Source: Veillonella absiana
Lineage (GTDB): Bacteria > Bacillota > Negativicutes > Veillonellales > Veillonellaceae
Assembly: GCF_032970905.1 (NCBI RefSeq)
Contig: NZ_JAWJZA010000006.1
Strand: one strand, 5' to 3'
DNA: 64,000 nt
This document shows positions 44,890 through 54,224 of the stretch, piece after piece. The position numbers and the translations under genes are program-made. Each line of letters starts with the position of its first letter. Within the stretch, counting starts at the first letter, position 1. The notes under the pieces are model-generated. The model was not told the origin of the DNA. It ran no database searches and saw only the letters and a program-made list of their open reading frames with translations.

Positions 44890-46098
44890 ATGAACGTATT
44901 AGTAGTTAACTGCGGTAGTTCTTCCTTGAAATATCAATTACTTGATATGGCAACAGAACGTGAATTAGCAAAAGGTTTATTTGAAAAAATTGGTGATCAA
45001 GATGCTATGTTCACTCATAAACGTCCTGACGCTGAAAAATTGGAACGCGTAGAACCAATTCTTAACCACAAAGAAGCCTTGAAAATTTTGCTAGACATCT
45101 TGGTTGACGCAGAATATGGCGTAATTTCTTCCATGGACGAAATCGACGCTGTTGGTCACCGTGTAGTACATGGTGCTGAAAAATTCGCTGACTCCGTATT
45201 GATTACTCCAGCAGTTATGGACGCATTGAATGAATGTGCTGTTATCGCTCCTTTGCACAACCCACCTAATATTCAAGGTATCGAAGCTTGCCAAGCTATC
45301 ATGCCTAACGTTCCACAAGTAGCTGTATTCGATACTGCATTCCACCAAACAATGCCACCAGAAGCATATTTGTATGGTCTTCCATATGAAGCATATGCTG
45401 ATTGGGGTATCCGTCGTTATGGTTTCCATGGCACATCCCATAAATACGTTGCTCAACGTTGTGCTGAATTGATGGGTAAACACATGTCCGATCTTCGCAT
45501 CATCACTTGTCACTTGGGTAATGGTTCTTCCTTGGCAGCCATCAAAGGTGGTCGTTCAATCGATACTTCCATGGGCTTCACTCCATTGTCCGGTTTGATC
45601 ATGGGTACTCGTTCTGGCGATATTGACCCTGCTATCATTCCATTCTTGATGGACAAAACTGGCATGAACTACCAAGAAATCGACAGCATGTTGAATAAAC
45701 GTTCTGGCGTATTGGGTATTTCTGGCGTTTCCAATGACTTCCGCGTTATTGAAGAAGCAGCTAGCAAAGGTCATAAACGTGCTCAATTAGCATTGAATAT
45801 GTTCCACCACAAAGTTCGTCGTGTAATCGGTTCCTTCGCAGCTGTTATGGGTGGCGTTGATGCTATCGTATTCACAGCTGGTATCGGTGAAAATGGTATC
45901 GGTAACCGTGATGAAATTTGTAATGGTTTGGAATACTTGGGTACTCGTCTTGATACTGAAAGAAACAACTGCCGTGGTGTAGAACGTGAAATCAGTGTAG
46001 AAGGCTCTAAAGTAAAAATCTTCGTTATCCCTACAAACGAAGAAATCATGATTGCTCGCGATACTCAACGTATTACTGCAACATTAATCGGTAAATAG
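44890..46098 (+). CDS. ackA: Acetate kinase
   Basis: This 402-residue ASKHA-fold kinase makes ATP and acetate from acetyl phosphate, the main substrate-level phosphorylation of lactate fermenters. The first phosphate loop VNCGSSSLKYQL, the substrate region AVGHRVVHG, FHGTSHKYV with the active His, HLGNGSS and the adenosine-side FTAGIGENG are all present. No pta gene is adjacent, unlike in many bacteria. The ribosome site AGAGGGT lies in the lipoprotein 3' end. Confidence 0.98.
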   Translation: MNVLVVNCGSSSLKYQLLDMATERELAKGLFEKIGDQDAMFTHKRPDAEKLERVEPILNHKEALKILLDILVDAEYGVISSMDEIDAVGHRVVHGAEKFADSVLITPAVMDALNECAVIAPLHNPPNIQGIEACQAIMPNVPQVAVFDTAFHQTMPPEAYLYGLPYEAYADWGIRRYGFHGTSHKYVAQRCAELMGKHMSDLRIITCHLGNGSSLAAIKGGRSIDTSMGFTPLSGLIMGTRSGDIDPAIIPFLMDKTGMNYQEIDSMLNKRSGVLGISGVSNDFRVIEEAASKGHKRAQLALNMFHHKVRRVIGSFAAVMGGVDAIVFTAGIGENGIGNRDEICNGLEYLGTRLDTERNNCRGVEREISVEGSKVKIFVIPTNEEIMIARDTQRITATLIGK

Positions 46099-46140
46099 TG
46101 AAATGTTTCTGCTAGTCACTTAGGTGACTAATAGGAGCAC

Positions 46141-46177
46141 AAAACCCTCTTATATCTTGGATATAAGAGGGTTTTTC
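46141..46177 (+). terminator. Terminator of ackA
   Basis: A perfect 16-bp stem (46141-46156 with 46160-46175) with loop TTG ends in T-rich sequence. A smaller dyad, TAGTCAC/GTGACTA, lies at 46113-46130. Confidence 0.9.
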
Positions 46178-46364
46178 TATAGTCAGAACCTTGTAATTTC
46201 GTTATAATAGGAATAGATTTTATTTTTAGTTGTCGATGTAGTGTATGACGCAATATTGTGATGAAAATCTATGTAACATGTGCTAATTTTGTACATTAGT
46301 ATATATGGCCGTGTTGCTAGCTTTCATCAGGACCAATTAAATTGTGTAGAATAAGGAGCCTCCG

Positions 46365-46997
46365 ATGAAAATTTTGTATCAAGAAGAATCCCAGCGTGCG
46401 AAGAGTGCTACTGCTCTAGTAGCCGTGTTTGTTGTTTTATTGCTCTGCGCTATTGGTTATACGACATACCAAAATATTATACATAATACATTTTTGTTAT
46501 CTGAATATTTTGTTGAAGTGGTGGCCCTAATTGTAATCGTAAAACAAGCCGTAGGGCGTTACACCTATATTTTGACAGAAGATAAACTTGTTATTGAGGA
46601 AAAATCCTTATTCCGTAAACGCCATTTTGAGGTCGATTATGATATGATTGACGGCGTATATGCGTTTAAACAAGAGTTGTTGAGTAATTTTAAATTACGC
46701 TATAAATACAGAAAATGTTCCACTTCTGATGCGCGTCCAGTATGGGCCTTGATTTACTCTATTGTTAAGGGGACAAAAGTACAGAATGCGCGTGTTATGC
46801 TCAAGGCGGAGGATGAATTTTTCGAAAAACTTAATGAGTTCGTACCAAATCGTGTGCGTGTGCCTCAAGAAGATATCGTATTCTATGCGGCCGTGCGTGC
46901 TGATGCGGTAAAACATGGCGAAGATGTAAAAACATATTACGAATCCATTATGAAAGCTGCTGAAGAGGCAGAAACTGTAGATAAGGAGCAAGCGTAA
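46365..46997 (+). CDS. Membrane protein with bacterial PH-like domain
   Basis: This 210-residue protein has two N-terminal helices (about 17-37 and 44-62) followed by a cytoplasmic beta-rich region (about 65-145, YTYILTEDKLVIEEKSLF onward) that resembles bacterial pleckstrin-homology (YdbS-like) domains. The last 40 residues are helical and acidic. Function is unknown. AGGAGCC precedes the ATG. It overlaps maf by one base (TAATG), indicating co-expression. Confidence 0.7.
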   Translation: MKILYQEESQRAKSATALVAVFVVLLLCAIGYTTYQNIIHNTFLLSEYFVEVVALIVIVKQAVGRYTYILTEDKLVIEEKSLFRKRHFEVDYDMIDGVYAFKQELLSNFKLRYKYRKCSTSDARPVWALIYSIVKGTKVQNARVMLKAEDEFFEKLNEFVPNRVRVPQEDIVFYAAVRADAVKHGEDVKTYYESIMKAAEEAETVDKEQA

Positions 46998-47557
46998 TGA
47001 GTGGCTTATATCTTGCCAGTGGTTCGCCACGTCGACACGAGTTGTTAGATCAAGTAGGCATTGCACATACAGTGGTAGCAAGTGCCTATGAGGAATCAAA
47101 TGAAGTTATTTCAAGCCCTGTAGACATGGTTGAGGCACAAGCCCTGGGCAAAGCAAAAGCGGCTATCGGCGTGCCTGATGGTTCTATTGTACTTGGTGCG
47201 GATACTATCGTTGTTCATAATGGTGAAATTCTTGGCAAGCCAGCTACAAAGGAAGACGCTAGGCGTATGCTTCATGCCCTATCTGGTGATACTCATTCAG
47301 TTATTACGGGTGTAGCCATTGTGATTGGTAATCAAGAATGGGTATTCCATAATGAAACGTTCGTTCATTTTAAAACATTATCCATCCATGAAATCGAGTC
47401 CTATATCGATACCGGCGAACCTATGGATAAGGCGGGTGCCTATGGGATTCAAGGAAAAGGGGCTTTGTGGGTTACTGGTATTGAAGGATCCTATACAAAT
47501 GTAGTAGGCCTGCCAGTGGAACAAGTATATGATACATTGCGTCAAATATTTGGATAA
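46997..47557 (+). CDS. maf: Maf-type nucleoside triphosphate pyrophosphatase
   Basis: This 186-residue house-cleaning enzyme hydrolyses non-canonical or modified NTPs to monophosphates; Maf is associated with septum inhibition in Bacillus. The entry loop LASGSPRRHELL, the catalytic-type VLGADTIVV (with Asp) and the C-terminal GAYGIQGKGAL match dTTP/UTP pyrophosphatase-type Maf proteins. It is followed by radC after a short gap; maf-radC-mreB order is widespread, although here an ECF gene is inserted before mreB. Confidence 0.95.
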   Translation: MSGLYLASGSPRRHELLDQVGIAHTVVASAYEESNEVISSPVDMVEAQALGKAKAAIGVPDGSIVLGADTIVVHNGEILGKPATKEDARRMLHALSGDTHSVITGVAIVIGNQEWVFHNETFVHFKTLSIHEIESYIDTGEPMDKAGAYGIQGKGALWVTGIEGSYTNVVGLPVEQVYDTLRQIFG

Positions 47558-47636
47558 TATATATTAGAGTAATACATATATGCGTAATAAATGTTGGGAT
47601 AATAAGTAAGTGTTTTTTTGTATGGAGTGTGTGGCT

Positions 47637-48359
47637 ATGCAAGAAATAATGTCAACTGATGGCAATGTGGTGCCATCCCTATGTGTGAAAGATATGTTTC
47701 CTTATCAACGTCCTCGTGAAAAATTTGTCTCCGTTGGCGCCGAACATATGGCCATGGAGGAACTAATCGCTATATTGCTGAGAACCGGCTATAAAGGTAC
47801 ATCTGCATTATCCTTGGCAAAACAAGTAATACAATTTTTCCCTGATGGTGTGTATGGTCTTAATCACATGACGGTGAAAGAATTGGAATCCATTAAGGGC
47901 ATCGGTACAGACAAGGCGATAGCTCTCTGTGCTGCTGTCGAACTGGGGCGACGTTTAGGGCAGCTGAAAGTAAAACAAGATTATGAAGACTTTTCTAACC
48001 CTGAGGCTGTGGCAAAATATGTGATGGAACGATTGCGTCACAAAACAGAGGAACATGTGTGGGTGGCATTGCTTAATGCCAAGAATAAGCTCATTAAAGT
48101 TGAAGAAATATCCTCAGGTGGTTTAACATCCAGTTACGCGGAGCAACGTTCTGTTTTCCGTAGAGCTATTGCCTGTAATGCAGCGGCTATTATTTTAATT
48201 CATAATCATCCTTCTGGGGATAGCAAGGCAAGTCCAGAAGATGTACGAATGACAAAACTGTTCTGCGAGGCTGGGAAAGTCATGGGGATACCCGTGTTGG
48301 ACCATGTAATCATCGGAGATCAAGAATTTACAAGTTTGTGTTCTGAAGGTTTACTTTGA
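47637..48359 (+). CDS. radC: RadC family JAB-domain protein
   Basis: This 240-residue protein has a helix-hairpin-helix part (VKELESIKGIGTDKAIAL) and a C-terminal JAB/MPN metalloprotease-like domain with HNHPSGD-type metal site and an acidic residue upstream (VALLNAKNKLI). Its role in DNA repair is doubtful in the literature. The start is uncertain: ATG 47637 is chosen since GGAG lies about ten bases upstream; ATG 47622 and GTG 47610 are in frame too. Confidence 0.92.
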   Translation: MQEIMSTDGNVVPSLCVKDMFPYQRPREKFVSVGAEHMAMEELIAILLRTGYKGTSALSLAKQVIQFFPDGVYGLNHMTVKELESIKGIGTDKAIALCAAVELGRRLGQLKVKQDYEDFSNPEAVAKYVMERLRHKTEEHVWVALLNAKNKLIKVEEISSGGLTSSYAEQRSVFRRAIACNAAAIILIHNHPSGDSKASPEDVRMTKLFCEAGKVMGIPVLDHVIIGDQEFTSLCSEGLL

Positions 48360-48362
48360 TAC

Positions 48363-48440
48363 AAAATAAAACCCATATAGTTTCTGACTCCGAACACCTT
48401 CGGTGTAAAGTCGTTGCGAAACTATATGGGTTTTATTTTA
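48363..48440 (+). repeat. Structured 3' element, copy 1 (terminator-like), after radC
   Basis: A perfect 22-bp stem (48363-48384 with 48418-48439) closes a 33-base cap (48385-48417) that itself holds an ACAC-CTTC-GGTGT hairpin, flanked by CTCCGA and AAAGTCGTTGC. T-rich sequence follows the stem. The cap is shared with the copies at 48814-48845 (opposite strand) and 60693-60724. Confidence 0.85.
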
Positions 48441-48790
48441 TCTAATGGCGCGATTTCTCGCGGTAACATAGGCATGTATGGCGGGGGTGGGGGATTTAAA
48501 TGCCTGGACATAGAGGCTCGGTTAATAATCTTTTATTAGGCTTGATATATACATAATCGACAGATGATTAGTGTGCTCAGAACTAGGCGCGCGCTTGAAG
48601 GTAGTGAATACTTCTGGTAGAGCAACTATCGTTTCTTCGTCATCTTCATCGGATGTATGTTAGAAGCACTAGTTGTGGGCCTTTTAGTTTTATCCCCAAT
48701 CCGTACATCATGCAAACCATCGCTTGTAAATTGTTGTAGTAGTTGCGGTGTTTGGATTGTTACGAAATTGAGTGGATAAGGATATAAAAT
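48441..48790. other. Intergenic region with no supported gene
   Basis: A G-rich run (GGCGGGGGTGGGGG) is near 48480-48494 and a GC-rich patch (AGGCGCGCGC) is near 48583-48592, both unusual for this AT-rich DNA. A 91-codon minus-strand frame (48626-48901) overlaps copy 2 of the structured element and the ECF gene start region, so only its last half could be ancestral coding; it is not accepted as a gene. Confidence 0.4.
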
Positions 48791-48792
48791 AA

Positions 48793-48866
48793 AATCCCCA
48801 TGTATGTACTCTCGCGGCGACTTTACGCGAAGGCGTTCGGAGCTAGAGAGTATATACATGGGGATT
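48793..48866 (-). repeat. Structured 3' element, copy 2, after the ECF gene
   Basis: A 21-bp stem with one G-U pair (48793-48813 with 48846-48866) closes a cap whose minus-strand sequence matches copy 1: CTCCGA, then the hairpin ACGC-CTTC-GCGT, then AAAGTCGCCGC. T-rich sequence follows on the minus strand. It lies directly after the minus-strand ECF gene, so it has the same sense as that gene. Confidence 0.85.
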
Positions 48867-48872
48867 GTGTTG

Positions 48873-49370
48873 TTATGATAATCTATTTCGTAACAATCCA
48901 AACAAAATGAGTGCTACAATTACACCTGCGATGGCTTGCATGATGTTCGGCCACACGGCTGCTAGTGACACTCCTAAGTCATACATAAAAATTTCACCAA
49001 TGAAATAGCCTGTAACCATTACAATACCACCAACGATGCTGGCGATGACAGAGGCTTTTAGGGATGGGAATTTTTCATAAATATAACCACAGAGGTACCC
49101 CTCTAGGCCTTTTGTAATGAGGGTAAGTGGGGCAAACATGAGGTATCCAAGAAATATATCGGCTAAAGCAGAGCCAATGCCACCAATATAGGCACCATTT
49201 TTGCGACCCAATAATAAAGCGGCTAGGAGTACTACGGCATCGCCCAGATTCACGTAACCGTATCCGCCCGGAATGGGTACTTTGCTTGTCATAGTGACAA
49301 CGATGGTGAGGGCCATGAGGACCCCATTTAGAACGAGACGTCTTGTGGACGTATTGAATGTGTTAGACAT
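48873..49370 (-). CDS. ECF transporter S component
   Basis: This 165-residue substrate-binding membrane subunit of an energy-coupling-factor importer has six hydrophobic helices. The second to third helices hold the typical YVNLGDAVVLLAALLLG and GSALADIFLGY, and ITKGLEGYLCGYIY follows. Such proteins bind vitamins or their precursors and share a common EcfAAT module encoded elsewhere. The substrate is not clear from sequence. The start is ATG at 49370, with AGGAGG upstream, rather than the earlier 49391. The upstream 49392-49819 contains no recognised riboswitch or gene. Confidence 0.85.
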   Translation of the reverse strand: MSNTFNTSTRRLVLNGVLMALTIVVTMTSKVPIPGGYGYVNLGDAVVLLAALLLGRKNGAYIGGIGSALADIFLGYLMFAPLTLITKGLEGYLCGYIYEKFPSLKASVIASIVGGIVMVTGYFIGEIFMYDLGVSLAAVWPNIMQAIAGVIVALILFGLLRNRLS

Positions 49371-49391
49371 GAAAACCTCCTCGTGAAACAT

Positions 49392-49819
49392 TTATGATAG
49401 TAATTAAAATAGCAGTGTTTCATAATTGTATGCATAGGTGCTATGCAAAATAGATACTGTGAAACAGTAAATAGGTATAATACAGTAGATAGCTTGAATT
49501 TATACAAGATACCGTCAATTTGTAAAATATATGTAGTTAACATAAGTGGTATATAAATATTATTATAGGTGATGAATGCTACTCTGTCTAGATTTAGAGA
49601 TTAGGTGTTAGCATATCGTTAGGAATTCTGGAATAGCATAAAAATACGTGATAGAGTCATAAGGATTACACGAGGTCATTTGATTTGTTAAGATGAGGTA
49701 ATTTTACTTGATTTATGCGTTCTTTCATGAACTCAGGACTTAAAAAAATGGCGGTTTTATGCTAAAATTAAATGATGACGTTACAGATAGATAACGACGT
49801 TAATAAGGAGACGAACTAA
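49392..49819. other. Divergent control region between ECF gene and mreB
   Basis: About 430 AT-rich bases without a gene. A short dyad, GCATA/TATGC with loop GGTGC, lies at about 49431-49445. No T-box, TPP or preQ1 motif was recognised. The mre operon promoter must lie here, but no clear -35/-10 pair stands out. Confidence 0.4.
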
Positions 49820-50857
49820 ATGAGTTCAATTTTTTCATCTCTTGGTAGAGATGTAAGTATAGATATAGGAACCATGTTTACCCGTGCCGCTGTAGGGGGG
49901 CGCAATAGCATGGTTGAAGAGCCATCTATGGTGGCTACTGATACAAAACAAGAAGAAATCGTAGCTGTTGGGGAAGAGGCGGAGCGTATTGTACGACGTA
50001 TGCCTGACGTATGGCGTCCATTAACACCATTGAAAGATGGTTTTATTGTGGACTATCGCGTTACCCATACGATGTTGAAATATTTTATGCATAAAGCCTC
50101 TAATTCCGTACGTCGTTCGAGTGTATTTTTGTCAGCCCCATGTGGTATGACGGACGTGGAACAACGGGCGTTAATGGATGCAGTCATTCAAGGGGGCGCG
50201 CGTGAAGTGTACCTCATTGAAACACCTGTGGCGGCAGCTATTGGCAGTGGTATGCCGGTACTAGAGGCGCGTGGCAATATGGTTGTGGATATCGGCGGTG
50301 GTACCGTAGATATCGGTATTATGTCCCTTGGTGGGGTGGTGGTGAGTCGAACCATTCGCTTTGGCGGCGATGATTTGAATGATGCATTATTACAATATAT
50401 TCGTCAATGTTTTTCCGTTATGATTGCAGAGCAAACCGTAGAGGATATTAAACGTAATCTTGGTAGTGCCTTGGCACCGCTTGATGATGAGGAATATACA
50501 TTCCAAGGTCGCGATATGACAAATGGTCTTATTAAACGTAGTGTCATACATCGTTCCGAAGTATACGAAGTTTTGCAAGAACCATTGCAACGTATTATGA
50601 CGGAAATTAAAAATGTGATCCGCCAAACATCGCCAGAGTTGGTTGCAGATATCATGCAATATGGCATGGTTCTTACGGGTGGAACAGCATTACTCGCGGG
50701 ATTAGGAGAACGCATTTCTTCAGAAATAGGGGTTCCTGTGCGCATTCCGAATGAACCAGAGCATTGTGTAGTGCAAGGATTATCTGAATGGGCTCGCAAT
50801 TTAGAGCAAATGGAACGCTTTGTGGTAGCGTCAAAACATAGAAAGGGGCGGGCTTGA
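49820..50857 (+). CDS. mreB: MreB-type actin homologue
   Basis: This 345-residue cytoskeletal ATPase has the actin/Hsp70 phosphate loops DIGTMFTRAAVGG (about 16-28) and VVDIGGGTVDIGIM, and GGTALLAGL at the adenosine site. The usual first loop DLGTANTLVY is changed to DIGTMFTRAA. Partners MreC, MreD, PBP2 and RodA follow in one operon. Veillonella are cocci, so retention of a complete set suggests use in septal or peripheral wall synthesis, or a divergent function. GGAGACGAAC precedes the ATG. Confidence 0.94.
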   Translation: MSSIFSSLGRDVSIDIGTMFTRAAVGGRNSMVEEPSMVATDTKQEEIVAVGEEAERIVRRMPDVWRPLTPLKDGFIVDYRVTHTMLKYFMHKASNSVRRSSVFLSAPCGMTDVEQRALMDAVIQGGAREVYLIETPVAAAIGSGMPVLEARGNMVVDIGGGTVDIGIMSLGGVVVSRTIRFGGDDLNDALLQYIRQCFSVMIAEQTVEDIKRNLGSALAPLDDEEYTFQGRDMTNGLIKRSVIHRSEVYEVLQEPLQRIMTEIKNVIRQTSPELVADIMQYGMVLTGGTALLAGLGERISSEIGVPVRIPNEPEHCVVQGLSEWARNLEQMERFVVASKHRKGRA

Positions 50858-51774
50858 TGATACAGTCTGATCGTAAACTGGTTGTCTTTGTTGCTATCAG
50901 TTGTATTTTATTAGCTTTACTAGGTTATGCGTGGAAACAACGAACTAGCATTCCTTTCGTGACCGTACCATTAGAACAAATTACGACACCATTTTCCTAT
51001 GGTACAGCTCGTGCTTTATCTAATATCCATACAGGCATTGAGGTCATCGATAATGCCATTAGTAAAACACTAGATATGGAGTCTGTGAAAGAAGAAAATG
51101 CTGTGTTGACGCAGAAACAGTCTAATTATGATGAGGTGGTAGCGGAAAATATCCGTTTGCGCCAAATGTTGAACTTTCAAAATAGTCATTCTGAATATGA
51201 CCTAGTCGTAGCCTCTGTGATGACACGTGATTTTGGGGCTTGGACAAATACATTCACCATAGATCAAGGCTCCAACGAAGGCATTGAGGTGAATATGGCG
51301 GTTATCGTACCGAGTGGGGTTGTTGGTTTTGTGACCGACGTATATCCTCATTCTGCACGAGTTCAAACAATACTTGACCCTCGTACGGCCATCGGTGTTA
51401 TCGTACAACGACCAGAATCTCGTTTATCTGGCGTTGTAAAAGGTAATGGTAATAATCCATCTGAGCCAAACATGGTAAATATTGCTCGTGATGGTGATGT
51501 TCTTGTAGGGGACAAATTAGTTACATCCGGCTATGGTGGTATTTATCCAAAGGGGCTTCCTGTAGGGCACGTGGAAACGATTAATAACGATGCCGAAGGT
51601 TTTGTAAAAAATGCTATTGTGGATACGAATGTGAACTTTCACCATTTAGAGGAGGTATTCGTTATCACGGCAGCTCGTGTAGGTTCCCCAGAAAAACCAA
51701 ATTTACAACCTAAATTGGTGCCGCAAACGCAACGTGACCAAGTAGAGGGCGTTAAGGGGACGGTGGCACAATGA
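50857..51774 (+). CDS. mreC: Rod shape-determining protein MreC
   Basis: This 305-residue protein has one membrane helix (about 8-25), a coiled coil (about 65-100) and a periplasmic double beta-barrel with DQGSNEGIEVNMAVIVPSGVVG and the later VTSGYGGIYPKGLPVG. MreC links MreB to the cell-wall synthases outside the membrane. ATG 50857 overlaps the mreB stop by one base (TGATG); AAAGGGG lies upstream. A TTG at 50854 is the alternative. Confidence 0.94.
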   Translation: MIQSDRKLVVFVAISCILLALLGYAWKQRTSIPFVTVPLEQITTPFSYGTARALSNIHTGIEVIDNAISKTLDMESVKEENAVLTQKQSNYDEVVAENIRLRQMLNFQNSHSEYDLVVASVMTRDFGAWTNTFTIDQGSNEGIEVNMAVIVPSGVVGFVTDVYPHSARVQTILDPRTAIGVIVQRPESRLSGVVKGNGNNPSEPNMVNIARDGDVLVGDKLVTSGYGGIYPKGLPVGHVETINNDAEGFVKNAIVDTNVNFHHLEEVFVITAARVGSPEKPNLQPKLVPQTQRDQVEGVKGTVAQ

Positions 51775-52262
51775 GAACCTTAGCCTATGTGTTGTTGGGA
51801 ATTATTACGTTTTATTTACAAGCCCAAGTAATTCCTATGGTGTTTCATACGAGCTGGTTGCCAAACCTTATCCTCGTGTGGGTTGTATTGCTAACATTGT
51901 TGAACGGACGTCGTACGGGCTTATTTGTGGCCATCGTGGGGGGACTGATTCATGATGTGTTAATTTCTAATTTCTTTGGATTGCACATGTTTCCTTATGT
52001 GATTATTGTATATTTACTCTCCTTTGTGAAAGCTCGTATATATGAGGAGCAATGGTATATTTCCTTCATCCTTGTAGTATTGAGTACTATTGTAGATGGC
52101 CTTGTGCGGATGGGGATGTTGTATATGATTCGTGCGGATATTTCCTTTTTACCATACATGTGGCATATGGTACTACCACCGATGTTGCTAAATGGGGGAT
52201 TAGGTGTAATTATCCATTTCATGTTATGGAAATTAGAGGAAAAAGAACAGTATATGTGGTAG
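51771..52262 (+). CDS. mreD: Rod shape-determining protein MreD
   Basis: This 163-residue inner-membrane protein has five to six helices and matches MreD in length and hydrophobicity. PNLILVWVVLLTLLNGRRTG with following GLIHDVLIS is the most conserved family part. It starts inside the mreC stop (ATGA overlap), so it is coupled. It forms part of the elongasome. Confidence 0.9.
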   Translation: MRTLAYVLLGIITFYLQAQVIPMVFHTSWLPNLILVWVVLLTLLNGRRTGLFVAIVGGLIHDVLISNFFGLHMFPYVIIVYLLSFVKARIYEEQWYISFILVVLSTIVDGLVRMGMLYMIRADISFLPYMWHMVLPPMLLNGGLGVIIHFMLWKLEEKEQYMW

Positions 52263-52322
52263 ATATACATAGGTATACTGCGTGTGATATATAATTCTGT
52301 GAGTAGGAAAGGAGGCACCGAA

Positions 52323-54209
52323 GTGCTCGAAAGCTTATATAAAAATAAAAAAACAGGGCGCTTTGATGTGCTTTTTTATCTTATAACATTGGTATTTTTA
52401 ATTCTTGGTGCTCGGTTGTTCTACCTTCAAATTATAGAAGGTGGTTATTACCAGGCAAAGGCCGAAGGCAACCGTTTGCGCATGGTAACAATGACTGCTG
52501 CTCGTGGCATTATGTATGATCGAAATGGCCAGATTCTCGTAGGTTCTAGACCTGCTTATACAGTATCCATTATGCCTAGTGGTAAAGATGTGGCGCCAGA
52601 AGAAGTGACAAAATTGGCAGGGTACCTTAATAAACCTGCAGCAGAGATTCAAAAGAAAATTTCCGATAATAAAGATGGATATGAACCAATTCGTATTGCT
52701 ACGGACGTACCTATGGACGTGGTTACCAATATCGAGGAACATAGCCATGAATTGCCGGGCATTTCCATTGATGTAGAGCCTTTGCGTTATTATCCATATA
52801 ATACGATGGCATCACAACTCTTTGGATATGTGGGGGAAGTAAGTGAAGAAGAGTTAGCTGAGATTAAACAGGAAAATCCTAACACCTTAGTAGGGGCCGG
52901 TACTATTCTTGGTCGATCTGGTTTAGAGAGTATGTATGATGATGTGCTCCGTGGTGTTGATGGTGGTAAACAACTAGAGGTTGATGCCACAGGTCGCCCT
53001 GTTGAAGAGGTAGAGCGTAAAAATACAATACCTGGTTCTGATATTCATTTGACTATCGATGTGAACCTGCAAAAGGCCGCTGAAGAGGCTGTACGTAACC
53101 AAATTGATCAATTGCGTGCTCAAGGAATTCCTGCTCAAGGTGCTGCAGTAGTAGCCTTAGACCCTAATACAGGGGCTGTTCTTGCCATGGTGAGTAGCCC
53201 AGAGTTTAATCCCAATTGGTTTTCCCTAGGCATTACCACTGCACAGTGGAATCAATTAAATAACGACAAGAATCATCCCTTTGATAATAAAGTTATATCT
53301 GGTGAATATCCGCCAGGATCTCCATTTAAAATCGTTACCGGTGTGGCAGCCCTTGATTTAAAAAAGGTAACGCCGGAAGAACAAATTTTTGATAGTGGTC
53401 GTCACTGGCTCATCGACAAACGAAATGCTGAAGGAGAAGCCCTTGGTTGGCTTGATTTTAATACGGCATTAGCAAAATCAGATAACGTATATTTCTATGA
53501 AATGGGTAATCGTGTAGGCATTGAGAATATTGACAAATATGCAAAATATTTTGGCTTAGGCGAGAAAACAGGTATTAAGTTATATGGTGAAGCCGCTGGT
53601 AATTTGGCGAGTCCTGAATATAAACGTAAAGTGTTTGACCAAGACTGGTATTTAGGGGAGACCTTTGATGCGGCCATCGGCCAATCATTTACATTGGTAA
53701 CGCCAATACAAATGGCAGTATTACTTAGTCAAGTTGCCAATGGTGGGATTCGGTACCAACCATATGTGGTGAGCCGTGTAGATAATAAAGACGGAACGCC
53801 CGCTGAAATTTTTGGACCTAAAAAATTAGGTGTATTGCCAGTACCTAAGAATGTTATGGATTTGGTTCGAAACGGGTTGCGTGACGTAACGGCTGAAGGT
53901 GGTACGGCAGGTGATATCTTTAAGGGATTCCCTATTTCTGTAGCGGGTAAAACGGGTACGGCGGAAAATGCTCATGGTCAAGACCATGGCTGGTTCGTAG
54001 CGTATGCTCCATATGATAAGCCCCGTATCGTTGTGGTTGCCTTAGTAGAACAAGGTAGCTTTGGTGCCGGTTCTGCAGGCCCAATTGTTCGAGATATTTT
54101 AGCAGCCTTTTTTAATGTACAGAAAGCAAAACTTGTGAATGGTAGTTCTAATGGTACAAATAGGACGAATACTACGAATAGTACTAGAGTGATAGAAGAA
54201 AATAATTGA
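52323..54209 (+). CDS. mrdA: Penicillin-binding protein 2 (class B transpeptidase)
   Basis: This 628-residue transpeptidase has a single N-terminal anchor (about 14-33), the dimerisation domain (to about 245) and the penicillin-binding domain. Catalytic Ser333 is in SPFK (SxxK), with SDN at 386-388 and KTGT at 543-546. It works with RodA in peptidoglycan synthesis. GTG 52323 is selected, since GGAGG (52311-52315) lies seven bases upstream. The last 20 residues are Asn/Thr-rich. Confidence 0.95.
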   Translation: MLESLYKNKKTGRFDVLFYLITLVFLILGARLFYLQIIEGGYYQAKAEGNRLRMVTMTAARGIMYDRNGQILVGSRPAYTVSIMPSGKDVAPEEVTKLAGYLNKPAAEIQKKISDNKDGYEPIRIATDVPMDVVTNIEEHSHELPGISIDVEPLRYYPYNTMASQLFGYVGEVSEEELAEIKQENPNTLVGAGTILGRSGLESMYDDVLRGVDGGKQLEVDATGRPVEEVERKNTIPGSDIHLTIDVNLQKAAEEAVRNQIDQLRAQGIPAQGAAVVALDPNTGAVLAMVSSPEFNPNWFSLGITTAQWNQLNNDKNHPFDNKVISGEYPPGSPFKIVTGVAALDLKKVTPEEQIFDSGRHWLIDKRNAEGEALGWLDFNTALAKSDNVYFYEMGNRVGIENIDKYAKYFGLGEKTGIKLYGEAAGNLASPEYKRKVFDQDWYLGETFDAAIGQSFTLVTPIQMAVLLSQVANGGIRYQPYVVSRVDNKDGTPAEIFGPKKLGVLPVPKNVMDLVRNGLRDVTAEGGTAGDIFKGFPISVAGKTGTAENAHGQDHGWFVAYAPYDKPRIVVVALVEQGSFGAGSAGPIVRDILAAFFNVQKAKLVNGSSNGTNRTNTTNSTRVIEENN

Positions 54210-54224
54210 TAGAGAGGATATAGA

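Noticed and set aside
48626..48901. 91-codon minus-strand frame after the ECF gene
   Set aside because: It runs through the ECF 3' end and the structured element. The last half reads protein-like, but there is no start signal or family match, so it is not listed as a gene.
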